Part shown: positions 17,055 to 26,037 of the stretch, piece after piece
How the letters are laid out: the number at the start of each line of letters is the position of its first letter
How positions within the stretch are numbered: position 1 is the first letter of the stretch
Assembly: GCA_021794835.1 (NCBI GenBank)
Contig: JAJYQA010000015.1
Location: 1-32,475 of the forward strand
Source of the DNA: Actinomycetes bacterium
GTDB taxonomy: Bacteria > Actinomycetota > Aquicultoria > Aquicultorales > Aquicultoraceae
DNA: 32,475 nt
Reading direction: 5' to 3'
Program-made: the position numbers and the translations under genes
The notes under the pieces: model-generated
The model's input: the letters and a program-made list of their open reading frames with translations, nothing else
Database searches by the model: none
Told to the model about the DNA's origin: nothing

Positions 17055-17753
17055 CTAATACCAGTGGTGTCTTACCCACCAGGCTTTGGCAGCAAGTGGC
17101 GAGCCGTAACGGCGTCGGATATACTCACACCCAGCTTTTGTTTCGCTTGCGGCATCTCCCAGGACCATCCAAGCGGGCGGGCTATGAAGTTGAAACAATC
17201 CATAGTAACCGCCACGGGGATTTATCCTACCTGGAGTTGTGCATTCGTGTGCAGATATCCAAACAAGAGCATCGAGCTGGGCTGGGTTTGGCCAATAGGC
17301 GGCGCCAGTTTCTCTGATTATGGACTCAGCATTTATAGAACGAGGGCTCCCCCTAGATACGGTTGGTTGGTTTGTCCAGTATCTACGGTGGAGCCGGTAA
17401 TGGTGTTTATAGCTGTATTTAACCAGCTGTGGCTCAGCTATGGCCTCAACTGCGCCGATTGTCGCCGATTCTTCGGAAAAGTTACGGTTCAAATCATCAG
17501 CATTTGCTTGCTTAGACTCTAGCTGGTTGTTTTTACTTAAAGGCTTTGCCTTTAAGGCCACATCATCTTTTAATTTCTTTATGTCGGTACTTTTTTGGTG
17601 TTCGACTGTAAGTAAAGAAAACACCATCAATATTGCAATTGTCACAAGTACGCTTGCCGTCAACTTTTTTTCATCTAGTATAATAATACACCTGCCTTGG
17701 CATAGTTTATTTACTCTAAACTCTCTTTTAGGCTGATTAACGCAAACGAGCAT
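17055..17753 (-). CDS. Membrane-anchored lytic transglycosylase/lysozyme-like protein
   Basis: 232 residues. A hydrophobic segment near residues 31-48 (LTASVLVTIAILMVFSLL) is followed by a hydrophilic linker to about 145. A C-terminal lysozyme-like domain (about 155-232) carries WISAHECTTPG, where the Glu could be the catalytic acid, then GGYYGLFQLHSP, and ends AAKAWWVRHHWY. This pattern matches small transglycosylase-like domains acting on peptidoglycan outside the membrane. The ATG at 17753 has only AAAGG four bases upstream. A later start nearer the membrane segment is possible and would give a more typical signal anchor. Confidence 0.75.
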   Translation of the reverse strand: MLVCVNQPKREFRVNKLCQGRCIIILDEKKLTASVLVTIAILMVFSLLTVEHQKSTDIKKLKDDVALKAKPLSKNNQLESKQANADDLNRNFSEESATIGAVEAIAEPQLVKYSYKHHYRLHRRYWTNQPTVSRGSPRSINAESIIRETGAAYWPNPAQLDALVWISAHECTTPGRINPRGGYYGLFQLHSPPAWMVLGDAASETKAGCEYIRRRYGSPLAAKAWWVRHHWY

Positions 17754-18095
17754 GTTGCCTTTTACTACAAGCGATTTTCGTTACTAAAGTTCATAACTAT
17801 ATTAGAGCGGCTAAAATTGGTTCCTATGCTGTTCGTTACTTGTTTGTGGTGGCAGTAAATTTGCTTTTACTGTGTTTTAGGGGTTTTAATACTGGCGATG
17901 GTATTCTGGTACTGATTTAATTAGTAGATAATAAAATTAATGTAGATTTAGTTCTTTGGTTAGAGCGGCATATCAAGCAACTTCCACAATCCATATTTAC
18001 TTTTGAGCAGATAGTCAGATACAAAGGTTCCCGGTTTTTACTGGTTGTCTACTTATCATTATACAGGATACTACATTTTAACGTTTATTGCAAAT
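17754..18095. other. AT-rich intergenic region without a recognised gene
   Basis: No frame of useful length, tRNA or strong terminator hairpin is seen in these 342 bases. AT-rich segments near 17790-17830 (minus strand CTCTAATATAGTTATG) could contain a promoter for the transglycosylase-like gene, but no convincing -35/-10 pair can be assigned. Confidence 0.4.
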
Positions 18096-20105
18096 CTAGT
18101 CCTTAACAGTTGCGCTATCCTCAGGCTTAATAGCAATTATTGCGACATCATCTGTTAATATACCGCTGGCATATTCCAGAACCTCTCTGAATATATTTTC
18201 CGGGATATCGTTTACCGACATGGGGCTTAGCGTTCTTAGAAATTCAATGAGTCGAGTTTCGCCAAAAAACTCACCGTGATGCCTGGCCTCAATTACTCCA
18301 TCTGTGTAGAGGACTAAAATGTCACCAGGCTTGAGGACAACCTCGTTATCTTCATACTCCAGGTCTTTGAACGCTCCAATGATTGGAGATCTTGACGGAA
18401 TAGATGTTGTAACTGACGTCTCTCTTTTAAGTATTGCTGGAGGATGGCCCGCACTACAATAAGTAAGTAACCCTGATACCGTATCAAGTATACCAAAAAA
18501 TACAGTTACAAATGAGGGCGGAAACGATTCCATGATAGCCAAGTTATTTGTCTTGGAAATTATAGCGGCCGGTGAGCTGTTTTCGTATGCATATGCCTTA
18601 ATGGTATTTTTAATAAGTGAGGCTAATGTTGCAGCTTCAAGCCCCTTACCGGAGACGTCTCCTATGGTTATACCAACTTTATGATGTTCTAGCTCAAATA
18701 AATCATAAAAATCCCCACCCACCCGCGCCGTCACGGTCGCCGAATGATAGAAGTAACCAAACTGCACCCCTGGGACCAGCCTGGGTACTGTAAGAAGAGC
18801 TTCCTGTAAGGTATCTGCAATGTTTCTCTCTGATGAATATAGCCGGGCGTTTTCTAAGGCAAGAGAAATTGATGCGGCAAGCTTTCTTGCAAAATCAACC
18901 TGGGCTTCACCAAAGGTGATCTTATGGGCATAGTAGTTAAACGATAACGCACCTATGACCTCGCCTCTTGCCATTAAGGGCATGACCATGAACGAGCGGA
19001 TCCCATGCTTCTCCATGACTTCAACGTTTACCCGCTTATCGGTAAGAGCATCATCAACCGCAACTGGCTCTTTTGTCTTAGCTGCAATTGCCGTAATTAC
19101 AGCTCTATCTTCGCTAATTTTTTTTCCCACGATGTTTTGCGGTAGCCCATAGACGTATCTTGTCACCCAATAATCCTGCTCGCGCAGCGCAATGCCCGCC
19201 GTTTCGGACCTTAAGGCCTTTGCTGATTCTGTAACAACCCTTTGCATAATTACGTCAAAATTAAGCGTTGAGTTTATGGCAGAATTTATTCTATTTAGGG
19301 CATCACTTAACTCTTTTGATTCTCTTAATTTTTTCTCGTATCTTTTTCGCCTGCTTATATCGCATGCAACCACCTGGACCGAAGAGCGTCCCTGATAAAT
19401 AACAGGCACGGCCGTAACCTCAACGTCGATCATCTTGTCATCAAGGCGGACAAACTTCTCTTCTATCGGGCCAACTGTCTTGCCTTGTTGCGCTCGCAAA
19501 AAGCTATCTTTTGTAGCTTTACGGTAAGCTGAATCTACAAAACTAAGGATAGGTTTTCCAATGAGCTCGTTTTGGTTGGATGCGCCGAGCATTGTTGCTC
19601 CTGCCGGGTTTACGTAAAGAAACCTCCACTCGCTATAAACCGCGATAAGATCAGGAGATACCTCAACAAGACGCCGGTATCTCTCTTCGCTCTCCCCAAG
19701 CAATTTTTCCGCAATCTTGCGATCAGTAATGTCGGTAAACGATTCGGCAACTCCGACGATTGTGCCTGCCTCGTCGCGAAGTGGAACGGCACTTATCGAT
19801 AAAGTTATTTTAGTTTCATCAGGCCGGATTACTAACATCTCTTGATTGTGGACCGATCGCCCTGTCCTCATAACTCGATTAAACGGCAATCTGTCGTCTG
19901 GAAATGGTTTCCCATCGACTGTTATATATCGCCAAATTTGCACTTTGTAACTGCGCCCTATAATCTCACTTCGTTTTAAACCTAAGATCTTCTCGGCTGA
20001 GGTATTGGCAAAAGTATAGATGCCTGACCGGTTTATAATAATAATGCCTTCGGCAATTGTCCTGATAAGTCGCTCAAGCTGATCTCTTCCGGCTACCTTG
20101 TCCAA
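18096..20105 (-). CDS. PAS-PAS-GAF sensor with PP2C-type (SpoIIE/RsbU) phosphatase output
   Basis: 669 residues without membrane segments. Two PAS domains (about 8-125, LIRTIAEGIIIINRSGIYTF; and about 138-255, YRRLVEVSPDLIAVYSEWRF) are joined by PAC-type linkers. A GAF domain follows (about 275-425), then a PPM/SpoIIE phosphatase domain (about 445-660) with GGDFYDLFEL, IGDVSGKGLEAATLAS, YCSAGHPPAIL, LYTDGVIEAR and a closing DDVAIIAIK that hold the metal-binding aspartates. Such proteins usually dephosphorylate anti-sigma-factor antagonists in partner-switching stress pathways. No antagonist or kinase gene is adjacent. The start is a TTG at 20105 with GGAGGT about 8 nt upstream. Confidence 0.92.
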   Translation of the reverse strand: MDKVAGRDQLERLIRTIAEGIIIINRSGIYTFANTSAEKILGLKRSEIIGRSYKVQIWRYITVDGKPFPDDRLPFNRVMRTGRSVHNQEMLVIRPDETKITLSISAVPLRDEAGTIVGVAESFTDITDRKIAEKLLGESEERYRRLVEVSPDLIAVYSEWRFLYVNPAGATMLGASNQNELIGKPILSFVDSAYRKATKDSFLRAQQGKTVGPIEEKFVRLDDKMIDVEVTAVPVIYQGRSSVQVVACDISRRKRYEKKLRESKELSDALNRINSAINSTLNFDVIMQRVVTESAKALRSETAGIALREQDYWVTRYVYGLPQNIVGKKISEDRAVITAIAAKTKEPVAVDDALTDKRVNVEVMEKHGIRSFMVMPLMARGEVIGALSFNYYAHKITFGEAQVDFARKLAASISLALENARLYSSERNIADTLQEALLTVPRLVPGVQFGYFYHSATVTARVGGDFYDLFELEHHKVGITIGDVSGKGLEAATLASLIKNTIKAYAYENSSPAAIISKTNNLAIMESFPPSFVTVFFGILDTVSGLLTYCSAGHPPAILKRETSVTTSIPSRSPIIGAFKDLEYEDNEVVLKPGDILVLYTDGVIEARHHGEFFGETRLIEFLRTLSPMSVNDIPENIFREVLEYASGILTDDVAIIAIKPEDSATVKD

Positions 20106-20246
20106 AAGAAGATACCTCCGACCCTAACTATGACATAAAGAAAACGCTAACTTATTTAAAAGCCATAACGGACACCTTATAGATTCCCATCCCGAGTGGA
20201 ATATTTGTTGTTTTTTTAAATAAAGGTATTTTTTCTTGGTTTATAG

Positions 20247-21323
20247 TTAGGATACGTGAGCCGGGTAGCGATATTTTAGAGGCACGTAATTGCAGAATGG
20301 GTCTTCGCCAAGATAATCACCGTTTATAGAGTATGCTCTGGCCCTACATCCGCCGCATATGTTGTTGTACTCGCATGAGCCACACTTACCCTTATGTTTC
20401 TTAGGGTCTCTGAGCTCCTGAAATAATTCCGAGTTCTCCCATATATCCTTAAATGAATGCTCTTTAAGGCTACCTGCAGCTTTCGGAAGGTAGCTGCACG
20501 GCAGCACGTTCCCATCTACATCGATAAAGGATATTATCTGGCCAACTACGCACCCCTTCGCGCCACCAGTTGAGAATTTGAAGGACCGCCTCTCAAACTT
20601 AAGTCCCTCTTCTTTGGATTTCTGGAACACCACTCGATAATAATGCGCGGCACATGCCGGCCGGACCAGTAAATCGTGCTCTTCTCTTTCCATTCGATAG
20701 TGCCAGCCAAGTATATCCTCATAGTCTTCTCTCGAGATGAGTTCACGTAGCAGGTCTTCGCCTCTTCCGGTTGGGACCACCATGAACATATACCAGGCAG
20801 TTGCACCCAGCTCTTTAGCCAATTTATAAACGTTTGGTATATCATGCTGGTTCCTTTTGGTAAATGAAGAATTTATTATAAATTCGATGCCATGCTTACG
20901 AAATAACCTTGTAGCATTTATTACCCCTTCAAAAGCACCCTTCTGCTTCCTAAAATCATCGTGGATATCGGCGGTTGATCCATCAAGGCTTAGCGAGATA
21001 ACCTTTACGCCGGTTCTTTTAATGTTTTTGCAGACTTCGTCGTTGACAAGTGTTCCGTTTGTTGCGATGCTTAAGCGCACGCCTTTCCGGACAGCATAGT
21101 CGGCGATCTCAAATATATCGTCTCTTAACAGCGGCTCACCACCGGACAAAACAATAACCGGATTTGAATAATCTATTAGCTCGTCGATTATTCTAAGGGT
21201 CTCCTTAGTTGACAAATCTGGATGGCCACTTGTGCTCATCTCGGAGTGAGATCGACAATGAATACAATTCAGGTTGCAACGTCGTGTAATCTCAAGGGCT
21301 ACCCACTTAGGCTTAAACTCCAT
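20247..21323 (-). CDS. Radical SAM/SPASM protein of the AhbD/NirJ (heme) type
   Basis: 358 residues. C16, C20 and C23 (CNLNCIHC) bind the SAM-cleaving [4Fe-4S] cluster, and SGGEPLL (60-66) is the SAM-binding motif. The C-terminal SPASM region has many cysteines ([35 protein letters not shown]). CAAHYYRVV and [20 protein letters not shown] recall AhbD, the enzyme that decarboxylates Fe-coproporphyrin to heme b, and NirJ relatives. The rest of a siroheme-dependent heme pathway is not in this window, so the substrate is inferred. AAGGAAGG lies 6 nt before the ATG. The gene has its own candidate promoter and is bounded by 140-160-nt spacers. Confidence 0.8.
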   Translation of the reverse strand: MEFKPKWVALEITRRCNLNCIHCRSHSEMSTSGHPDLSTKETLRIIDELIDYSNPVIVLSGGEPLLRDDIFEIADYAVRKGVRLSIATNGTLVNDEVCKNIKRTGVKVISLSLDGSTADIHDDFRKQKGAFEGVINATRLFRKHGIEFIINSSFTKRNQHDIPNVYKLAKELGATAWYMFMVVPTGRGEDLLRELISREDYEDILGWHYRMEREEHDLLVRPACAAHYYRVVFQKSKEEGLKFERRSFKFSTGGAKGCVVGQIISFIDVDGNVLPCSYLPKAAGSLKEHSFKDIWENSELFQELRDPKKHKGKCGSCEYNNICGGCRARAYSINGDYLGEDPFCNYVPLKYRYPAHVS

Positions 21324-21373
21324 TAGTACCTTCCTTTCAGAGCAAACATTTAGTATGACGAAGTTAGGTTTCG

Positions 21374-21402
21374 ATTTTACTTAGTTTTATAGAACAGGGC
21401 AA
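21374..21402 (-). promoter_or_regulatory. Candidate housekeeping promoter for the AhbD-like gene
   Basis: On the minus strand TTGCCC (21402-21397) is separated by exactly 17 nt from TAAAAT (21379-21374). This places a start about 40-45 nt before the ATG. Found by eye. Confidence 0.45.
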
Positions 21403-21483
21403 TACTAAATGGAGAAAAAATTATTTGACAGGTGTGTTATACAGGGTTGATGTTAAGCCTGGTGGCCAATGGGAGAGCCAGAA

Positions 21484-22005
21484 TTACTTTCCCTTTTTTT
21501 CTTCCTTAAGGAGTTGTTTTAAGACCGCTAATCTTGCATCAACTTTGACTTCTTCATGGGGTTTATGTTTCGAAGTTATGACTTCTCCACATACTGCACA
21601 TATTCCTTGGCAGGACTCAGTACATAGGGGTTTTATGGGTATCGCAAGGACGAATTCTTCTTCGGTTGGTGGCCCTAGGTCAATTGTTCCGTTTCTTATC
21701 TCATACGCTTCTTCTTCCTTGGGCACGTTTTCCTTATAAAACAACTCGTCGATATGCCAGTCTACAGGGAAGCTAAACTCGGTTAGACAACGGCTGCACG
21801 TTAATTTCAGAGCTGATTTAACGTGACCTGAAACTCGTATACCGCTCCCCGTGTTTTCGAGGTCGATGTCGAACTTTACCGGTTCTACGAGTTCGATTTG
21901 GTCGGCATCTACCTTGATTGGTGAGAAGACCTTTTCAAACGAGAGATGTTCCTCCGCCCCAACCTCGTTTAATATATCTTTAGCGTCGATAATTACTTTG
22001 TTCAT
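21484..22005 (-). CDS. yceD: YceD/DUF177 family protein
   Basis: 173 residues of the DUF177 family, whose members are usually encoded next to rpmF and are linked to 23S rRNA/ribosome metabolism. A central LTCSRCLTEF pair of cysteines and a second cluster, CTESCQGICAVCG, are consistent with metal binding. The C-terminus (VDARLAVLKQLL) is typical. GAGGTG lies 6 nt before the ATG. It follows the SepIVA-like gene across a terminator and is itself separated from rpmF by three genes. Confidence 0.9.
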   Translation of the reverse strand: MNKVIIDAKDILNEVGAEEHLSFEKVFSPIKVDADQIELVEPVKFDIDLENTGSGIRVSGHVKSALKLTCSRCLTEFSFPVDWHIDELFYKENVPKEEEAYEIRNGTIDLGPPTEEEFVLAIPIKPLCTESCQGICAVCGEVITSKHKPHEEVKVDARLAVLKQLLKEEKKGK

Positions 22006-22135
22006 AGATTCACCTCGTTGCTATTTTAATACCCGTGGAATTAAAAAATATTTTAGCTTTAACTATCAGCCTTAAAGAAAAGAAATAAAATACTGGCTGC
22101 TGATAGCTGAATTGCTGAGGGCTAAAAGCTGTTTT

Positions 22136-22174
22136 AGCAAAATAAAAGTTCTTGCACATCAGTCGCAAGAACTT
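22136..22174 (-). terminator. Intrinsic terminator of the recG-rsmD-coaD-sepIVA unit
   Basis: On the minus strand AAGTTCTTGC (22174-22165) pairs perfectly with GCAAGAACTT (22155-22146) around a 9-nt loop. TTTTATTTT follows, partly overlapping the stem end. It lies 53 nt after the stop of the coiled-coil gene. A second imperfect inverted repeat (CTATCAGC/GCTGATAG type, 22064-22107) lies beyond it. Confidence 0.85.
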
Positions 22175-22226
22175 CAACTATAGAAACATTATAATTACAA
22201 GAGATTAAGACAGCTAGATGAACTTG

Positions 22227-22679
22227 TTATCTCTCCAAGTGGCCCTGTAATCTGTCTCTGCCACGCTGGACTGCTGTTAACAGCTTGCCTAGGTTTACCT
22301 CCAAGTTGGCAAGCATCTCGTCTGCGTAATCTTCGGCGCCAAGTCTTATCTCGCGCTCTCTAGCTTGAGCTGCTTCGAGAATCTCCGCCGCCTTTCTATC
22401 AGCTAGCTTTACGACCTCCATCTCGGATGCTAAAGCTTCCGCCTGCTGCCTTCCCTCTTCAATAATCCTGTTTGCATCCTTTTCGGCCTCTTCGATCATC
22501 TCTTTTCTTTCTTTGACGATCCAACGAGCCTGTTTTAGTTCTTCGGGAAGCGCGGCTCTTAGTTCATCTATTATGTCGTATATTTTCTGTTCTTGTAGCA
22601 CCACAGAACCGCTTAAAGGGATTTTTCTGCCGTTAGCTATTATATCCTCTAAACGGTCAATAAGGCCCATTATGTCCAT
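22227..22679 (-). CDS. SepIVA/DivIVA-like coiled-coil protein
   Basis: 150 residues, almost entirely helical and charged. A DivIVA-like N-terminus (MGLIDRLEDIIANG with QEQKIYDIIDEL) is followed by a coiled coil rich in Glu, Lys and Ala (about 50-130). Actinobacteria have the essential division protein SepIVA (Rv2927c), of similar build, encoded next to the DUF177 gene; here too yceD follows. A role in cell-envelope growth or septation is inferred from that. Two starts are possible, Met1 and Met4; a GAGG lies 3 nt from the first and about 12 from the second. It follows coaD by 22 nt. Confidence 0.75.
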   Translation of the reverse strand: MDIMGLIDRLEDIIANGRKIPLSGSVVLQEQKIYDIIDELRAALPEELKQARWIVKERKEMIEEAEKDANRIIEEGRQQAEALASEMEVVKLADRKAAEILEAAQAREREIRLGAEDYADEMLANLEVNLGKLLTAVQRGRDRLQGHLER

Positions 22680-22701
22680 TTACCTCATAACCCTCCTCAG
22701 G

Positions 22702-23178
22702 CTATGCCCACACACTACGTAGTAACTTCGCAACGTTCGGCGGGACAAGCCCGCTTACATCGCCCCCATACTGTGCAATTTCCTTAACTGCGCTTGAGCT
22801 CAGGTATGCGTATTCCGGACTAGCCATTACAAACATTGTTTCTATATCTGGATTAAGTCTTCTATTAAGTTGGGCCATTTGAAACTCGCGTTCGAAGTCC
22901 GATACTGCCCTCAGTCCTCTAATAATAACACGAGCCTTATGTTTCTTTACAAATCCAACCAATAACCCATCAAAAGAATCTACTTCAATCTTTTCGTTAT
23001 CTTTTATTGCCTCTCTAACCATTTTAACTCTATCTTCTAGAGAGAAAAGCGGTTTTTTACTTGGATTTACTACAACTCCCACAACAACCCCATCGTATAG
23101 CTTGGAAATTCTCCTTATAATATCCATGTGCCCAGCGGTTATCGGATCAAAACTACCTGGAACAACCGCTATAGTCAT
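22702..23178 (-). CDS. coaD: Phosphopantetheine adenylyltransferase
   Basis: Transfers AMP from ATP to 4'-phosphopantetheine, the penultimate step of coenzyme A synthesis. 158 residues with the nucleotidyltransferase motif GSFDPITAGH (8-17), IIRGLRAVSDFE, and YAYLSSSAVKEIAQYGGDVS. The ATG is 2 nt after the rsmD stop. It supplies CoA and thus the ACP prosthetic-group precursor used by the fatty acid genes further along. Confidence 0.98.
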   Translation of the reverse strand: MTIAVVPGSFDPITAGHMDIIRRISKLYDGVVVGVVVNPSKKPLFSLEDRVKMVREAIKDNEKIEVDSFDGLLVGFVKKHKARVIIRGLRAVSDFEREFQMAQLNRRLNPDIETMFVMASPEYAYLSSSAVKEIAQYGGDVSGLVPPNVAKLLRSVWA

Positions 23179-23180
23179 TG

Positions 23181-23735
23181 TTAGCCTTTCTTTCGATAGA
23201 ACGTTACGGCCGTATCCCCATAGGATCTCGTTGAGTCGATTTCAAGACCAGCTACAGGTTTTATCTTAGTCTTTATCGAGTGCTCTAGGATAAGCAACCC
23301 ATCAGTACTCAATAAGCTGGATGACAACATAAACAATATGGCATCTAAAAAGGATACGCTAATTCTATAAGGAGGGTCAAGAAAAATCAAATCAAACTTA
23401 AGCCCTTTTTTTACCAAATTTTTTAAAGCCTTATTTACATCAGCTCTTATAACAACGGCATATCCTTGAAGCCCGGTGATTTCAAGATTTTTATTGGTTA
23501 ACTCGATTGCTGGCGCTGCCGAGTCGATAAAATATGCGGCTTGCGCGCCTCTACTTAGTGCTTCGATACCAAGGCCCCCGGTTCCTGCAAAAGCATCTAG
23601 TACATTTTTATTTTTTACCCCAGGGCCGATTATGTTGAAAATCGCCTCTTTAACCCGGTCGGATGTCGGCCTTATGGCCTTTCCTTTCGGCGAATATAAT
23701 CTTCTTCCTTTTGCAATGCCAGCGATAACTCTCAT
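23181..23735 (-). CDS. rsmD: 16S rRNA (guanine(966)-N(2))-methyltransferase
   Basis: Rossmann-fold methyltransferase that modifies G966 of 16S rRNA. It begins MRVIAGIAKGRRL, with RPTSDRVKEAIFNII, SAM-binding LDAFAGTGGLGIEALSRGA and catalytic DPPY. The start is set at the ATG at 23735, which overlaps the recG stop as ATGA and matches the family start. An in-frame ATG five codons earlier lies inside recG. This gives 184 residues, a normal length. coaD follows after 2 nt; the rsmD-coaD pair is widespread. Confidence 0.95.
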   Translation of the reverse strand: MRVIAGIAKGRRLYSPKGKAIRPTSDRVKEAIFNIIGPGVKNKNVLDAFAGTGGLGIEALSRGAQAAYFIDSAAPAIELTNKNLEITGLQGYAVVIRADVNKALKNLVKKGLKFDLIFLDPPYRISVSFLDAILFMLSSSLLSTDGLLILEHSIKTKIKPVAGLEIDSTRSYGDTAVTFYRKKG

Positions 23736-25939
23736 GCTTGAAATAACCATTCTAAACTATCCCCAAACTTATCTCGGACCTCTTGCCGCAGGTGCTGATA
23801 TAATGGGGATGCGAGATAAGGATCTTTGTCAATAATTTTAAAGGCAGCTTTTCTGGCCTCGGCGAGGACTTCAATATCACGCGTAAGCTTGGCCACCTTT
23901 AGGTCGGGTAAGCCCGATTGACGAGTCCCAAAGAGCTGTCCTTCCCCCCGTATTTGCAGGTCAGCCTCGGCTAGTTCAAACCCATCCTTTATGTTTACAA
24001 TTGCCTCCATCCGCTTTTTTCCTTCCTCGGTTGTCGGGTCTGCAAACAGGATGCAGTACGACTTATGCTCACCTCTTCCAATTCTTCCCCTGAGTTGGTG
24101 AAGCTGCGCGAGGCCAAATCGGTCGGCGTCTTCAATAAGCATAACTGTGGCGTTGGGAACATCTATCCCAACTTCGATAACAGTGGTTGAGATCAGGATA
24201 TCAAGCTCGCCCTTATTAAACCACCTCATCACTTCCTCTTTTTCGCCAGCCTTCATCTGGCCATGTATGATGCCGACCCGCAGTTGAGGAAACACTTTGG
24301 TTTTCAGCCATTCGGCTTGGCTCATCACGGCTTTTACATTCTCGAGCTTATCTGACTCCTCAATCAGGGGGCAGACGATGTATGCCTGACGTCCCTTGGC
24401 TATCTCAATTCTTATCTTTTCGTAGGCAATATCGCGGCTGTTACGGTCAAATAAAACTGTATTGATATGCTCACCAATTTTTCTCCCTCCGGGGAGTTCC
24501 TTAATGATCGAGACGTCCAGGTCGCCGTAGAGAGTAAGCGAGAGTGTTCTAGGAATTGGGGTTGCGCTCATCACCAGCACATCGGGGTAATACCCTTTCT
24601 CTTTGAGATCTATCCTCTGCATAACCCCGAATCTGTGCTGCTCATCGATTACAACCATGCCGAGCCGACTAAAGTCGACCGTCTCCTGAATGATAGCATG
24701 CGTGCCGATTACTACATCTATGTCGCCGCTCTTTACTTCTTCAACCATTTTTAAGCGATCCTTTGGTGTGAGCGAACCCGTAAGAAGAGCAGTAGTTACG
24801 CCTAACTGATTGAGAATCTCTTTTATCTTAATATAATGCTGGCTGGCAAGTACTTCCGTCGGAGCCATCAGGGCAGCCTGGTAGCCGCTCTGCACAGATG
24901 TAAGAAGTGCGACCAGTGCGACTACGGTCTTGCCCGAACCGACCTCCCCTTGAAGAAGACGGTTCATCGGCATCGACTTTTCCATATCAGATTGAATTTC
25001 GTCGATCACTTTTTTCTGATCTTCTGTCAGCTTAAAAGGTAAAGCCTCGTAGAGCGCGCTGACGAGTTCGCCTTCGCGCCGATGCGCTATCCCCTTCGTC
25101 TGGACCTCATTTCTCTTCTTTCTGGCCGCAAGACCTATCTGCATCAAGAAAAGCTCCTCGAAGATAAACCGGGTGCGAGCTTTTAATAAAAGCTCTCTAT
25201 TGGTTGGAAAATGCATCTCCTTTAATGCCTCCACCCGGGGAAGCAGCTTATAGGCTTTAAGGATTTCATCGGGTAGCGGCTCGGCAACCTTGCCGTATTC
25301 GTCTAATGCATTTTTAACGACTCGCCTGATCGTATTAGTGGTTAGGCCCTGAGTTGCCGGGTGAATCGGGACTATCCTTCCCGAGTGAACCGGCTCACCA
25401 CTTTTCTCACTCAGCACATCATAGAAGGGATTTTCAATTTGAAGCTGCCGGTATTTATAAGCAACTTTTCCGCTGAAGGTAACCTGCATCCCCTCTTTTA
25501 GACGTCTTGCGATAAAATCCTGGTTAAACCATGTCCCGACGATATACCCGGTGCCATCAAAGATGCTTACATTTATAACCCGAGTGCCTTTGCGCCCACG
25601 CCAAAGCTTTACGTCTTTGACTTCACCGACAACCGTCGCGTTCTCTCCCGCTCTAAGCTCACCGATTTTTCGGATTTTTGAAAGATCGATATATCTGTGC
25701 GGGAAGTGATATAGGAGGTCACCAACCGTTTCAATTCCAAGTTTTTCAAGATTGTTCATGATTGCGGGGCCGACGAATTTAACTTTTGAAACAGGAAGCT
25801 TAAGCAGATCGATATTTTTATCATCGGCTGGTTTAGATGGTTGATTTACGCTTATAGGTACATTATTTGGCTTGCTCATAATGGATAAAAGAAGGCCTAA
25901 GGCTTCCGGCCCGCATATGTCCCTAATGATATTGTCCAT
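23732..25939 (-). CDS. recG: ATP-dependent DNA helicase RecG
   Basis: Superfamily 2 helicase that remodels stalled replication forks and Holliday junctions. 735 residues: a wedge/OB domain (about 60-200), Walker A QGEVGSGKTVVAL, Walker B as DEQH (VVIDEQHRFGVMQ), ATPIPRTL, and C-terminal GIDVPNATVMLIEDADRFGL and QLRGRIGRG. A 35-45-residue N-terminal extension before the core is predicted to be flexible; the internal Met21 is another possible start. It ends in an ATGA overlap with rsmD and is the first gene of its unit. Confidence 0.97.
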   Translation of the reverse strand: MDNIIRDICGPEALGLLLSIMSKPNNVPISVNQPSKPADDKNIDLLKLPVSKVKFVGPAIMNNLEKLGIETVGDLLYHFPHRYIDLSKIRKIGELRAGENATVVGEVKDVKLWRGRKGTRVINVSIFDGTGYIVGTWFNQDFIARRLKEGMQVTFSGKVAYKYRQLQIENPFYDVLSEKSGEPVHSGRIVPIHPATQGLTTNTIRRVVKNALDEYGKVAEPLPDEILKAYKLLPRVEALKEMHFPTNRELLLKARTRFIFEELFLMQIGLAARKKRNEVQTKGIAHRREGELVSALYEALPFKLTEDQKKVIDEIQSDMEKSMPMNRLLQGEVGSGKTVVALVALLTSVQSGYQAALMAPTEVLASQHYIKIKEILNQLGVTTALLTGSLTPKDRLKMVEEVKSGDIDVVIGTHAIIQETVDFSRLGMVVIDEQHRFGVMQRIDLKEKGYYPDVLVMSATPIPRTLSLTLYGDLDVSIIKELPGGRKIGEHINTVLFDRNSRDIAYEKIRIEIAKGRQAYIVCPLIEESDKLENVKAVMSQAEWLKTKVFPQLRVGIIHGQMKAGEKEEVMRWFNKGELDILISTTVIEVGIDVPNATVMLIEDADRFGLAQLHQLRGRIGRGEHKSYCILFADPTTEEGKKRMEAIVNIKDGFELAEADLQIRGEGQLFGTRQSGLPDLKVAKLTRDIEVLAEARKAAFKIIDKDPYLASPLYQHLRQEVRDKFGDSLEWLFQA

Positions 25940-25952
25940 ATCTGATTTGATA

Positions 25953-25988
25953 ATTATATTATAATCTATGAACCCAGCAAAAGTGCAA
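25953..25988 (-). promoter_or_regulatory. Candidate promoter upstream of recG
   Basis: Two overlapping consensus -10 boxes, TATAAT at 25963-25958 and at 25958-25953, lie 14-24 nt before the ATG. The best -35 is TTGCAC (25988-25983), 19 nt from the first TATAAT, which is slightly long. If used, the transcript would have a very short leader. Confidence 0.4.
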
Positions 25989-26037
25989 AGGCTTTTCTTA
26001 CGGGCCCGCCCATCTCAAGGCCTTTCCTATAATTCAC

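Noticed and set aside
17754-18095. Cyclic-di-AMP (ydaO-type) riboswitch before the transglycosylase-like gene
   Set aside because: Such riboswitches control cell-wall hydrolases in Gram-positives, but none of the conserved GC-rich core motifs is visible here.
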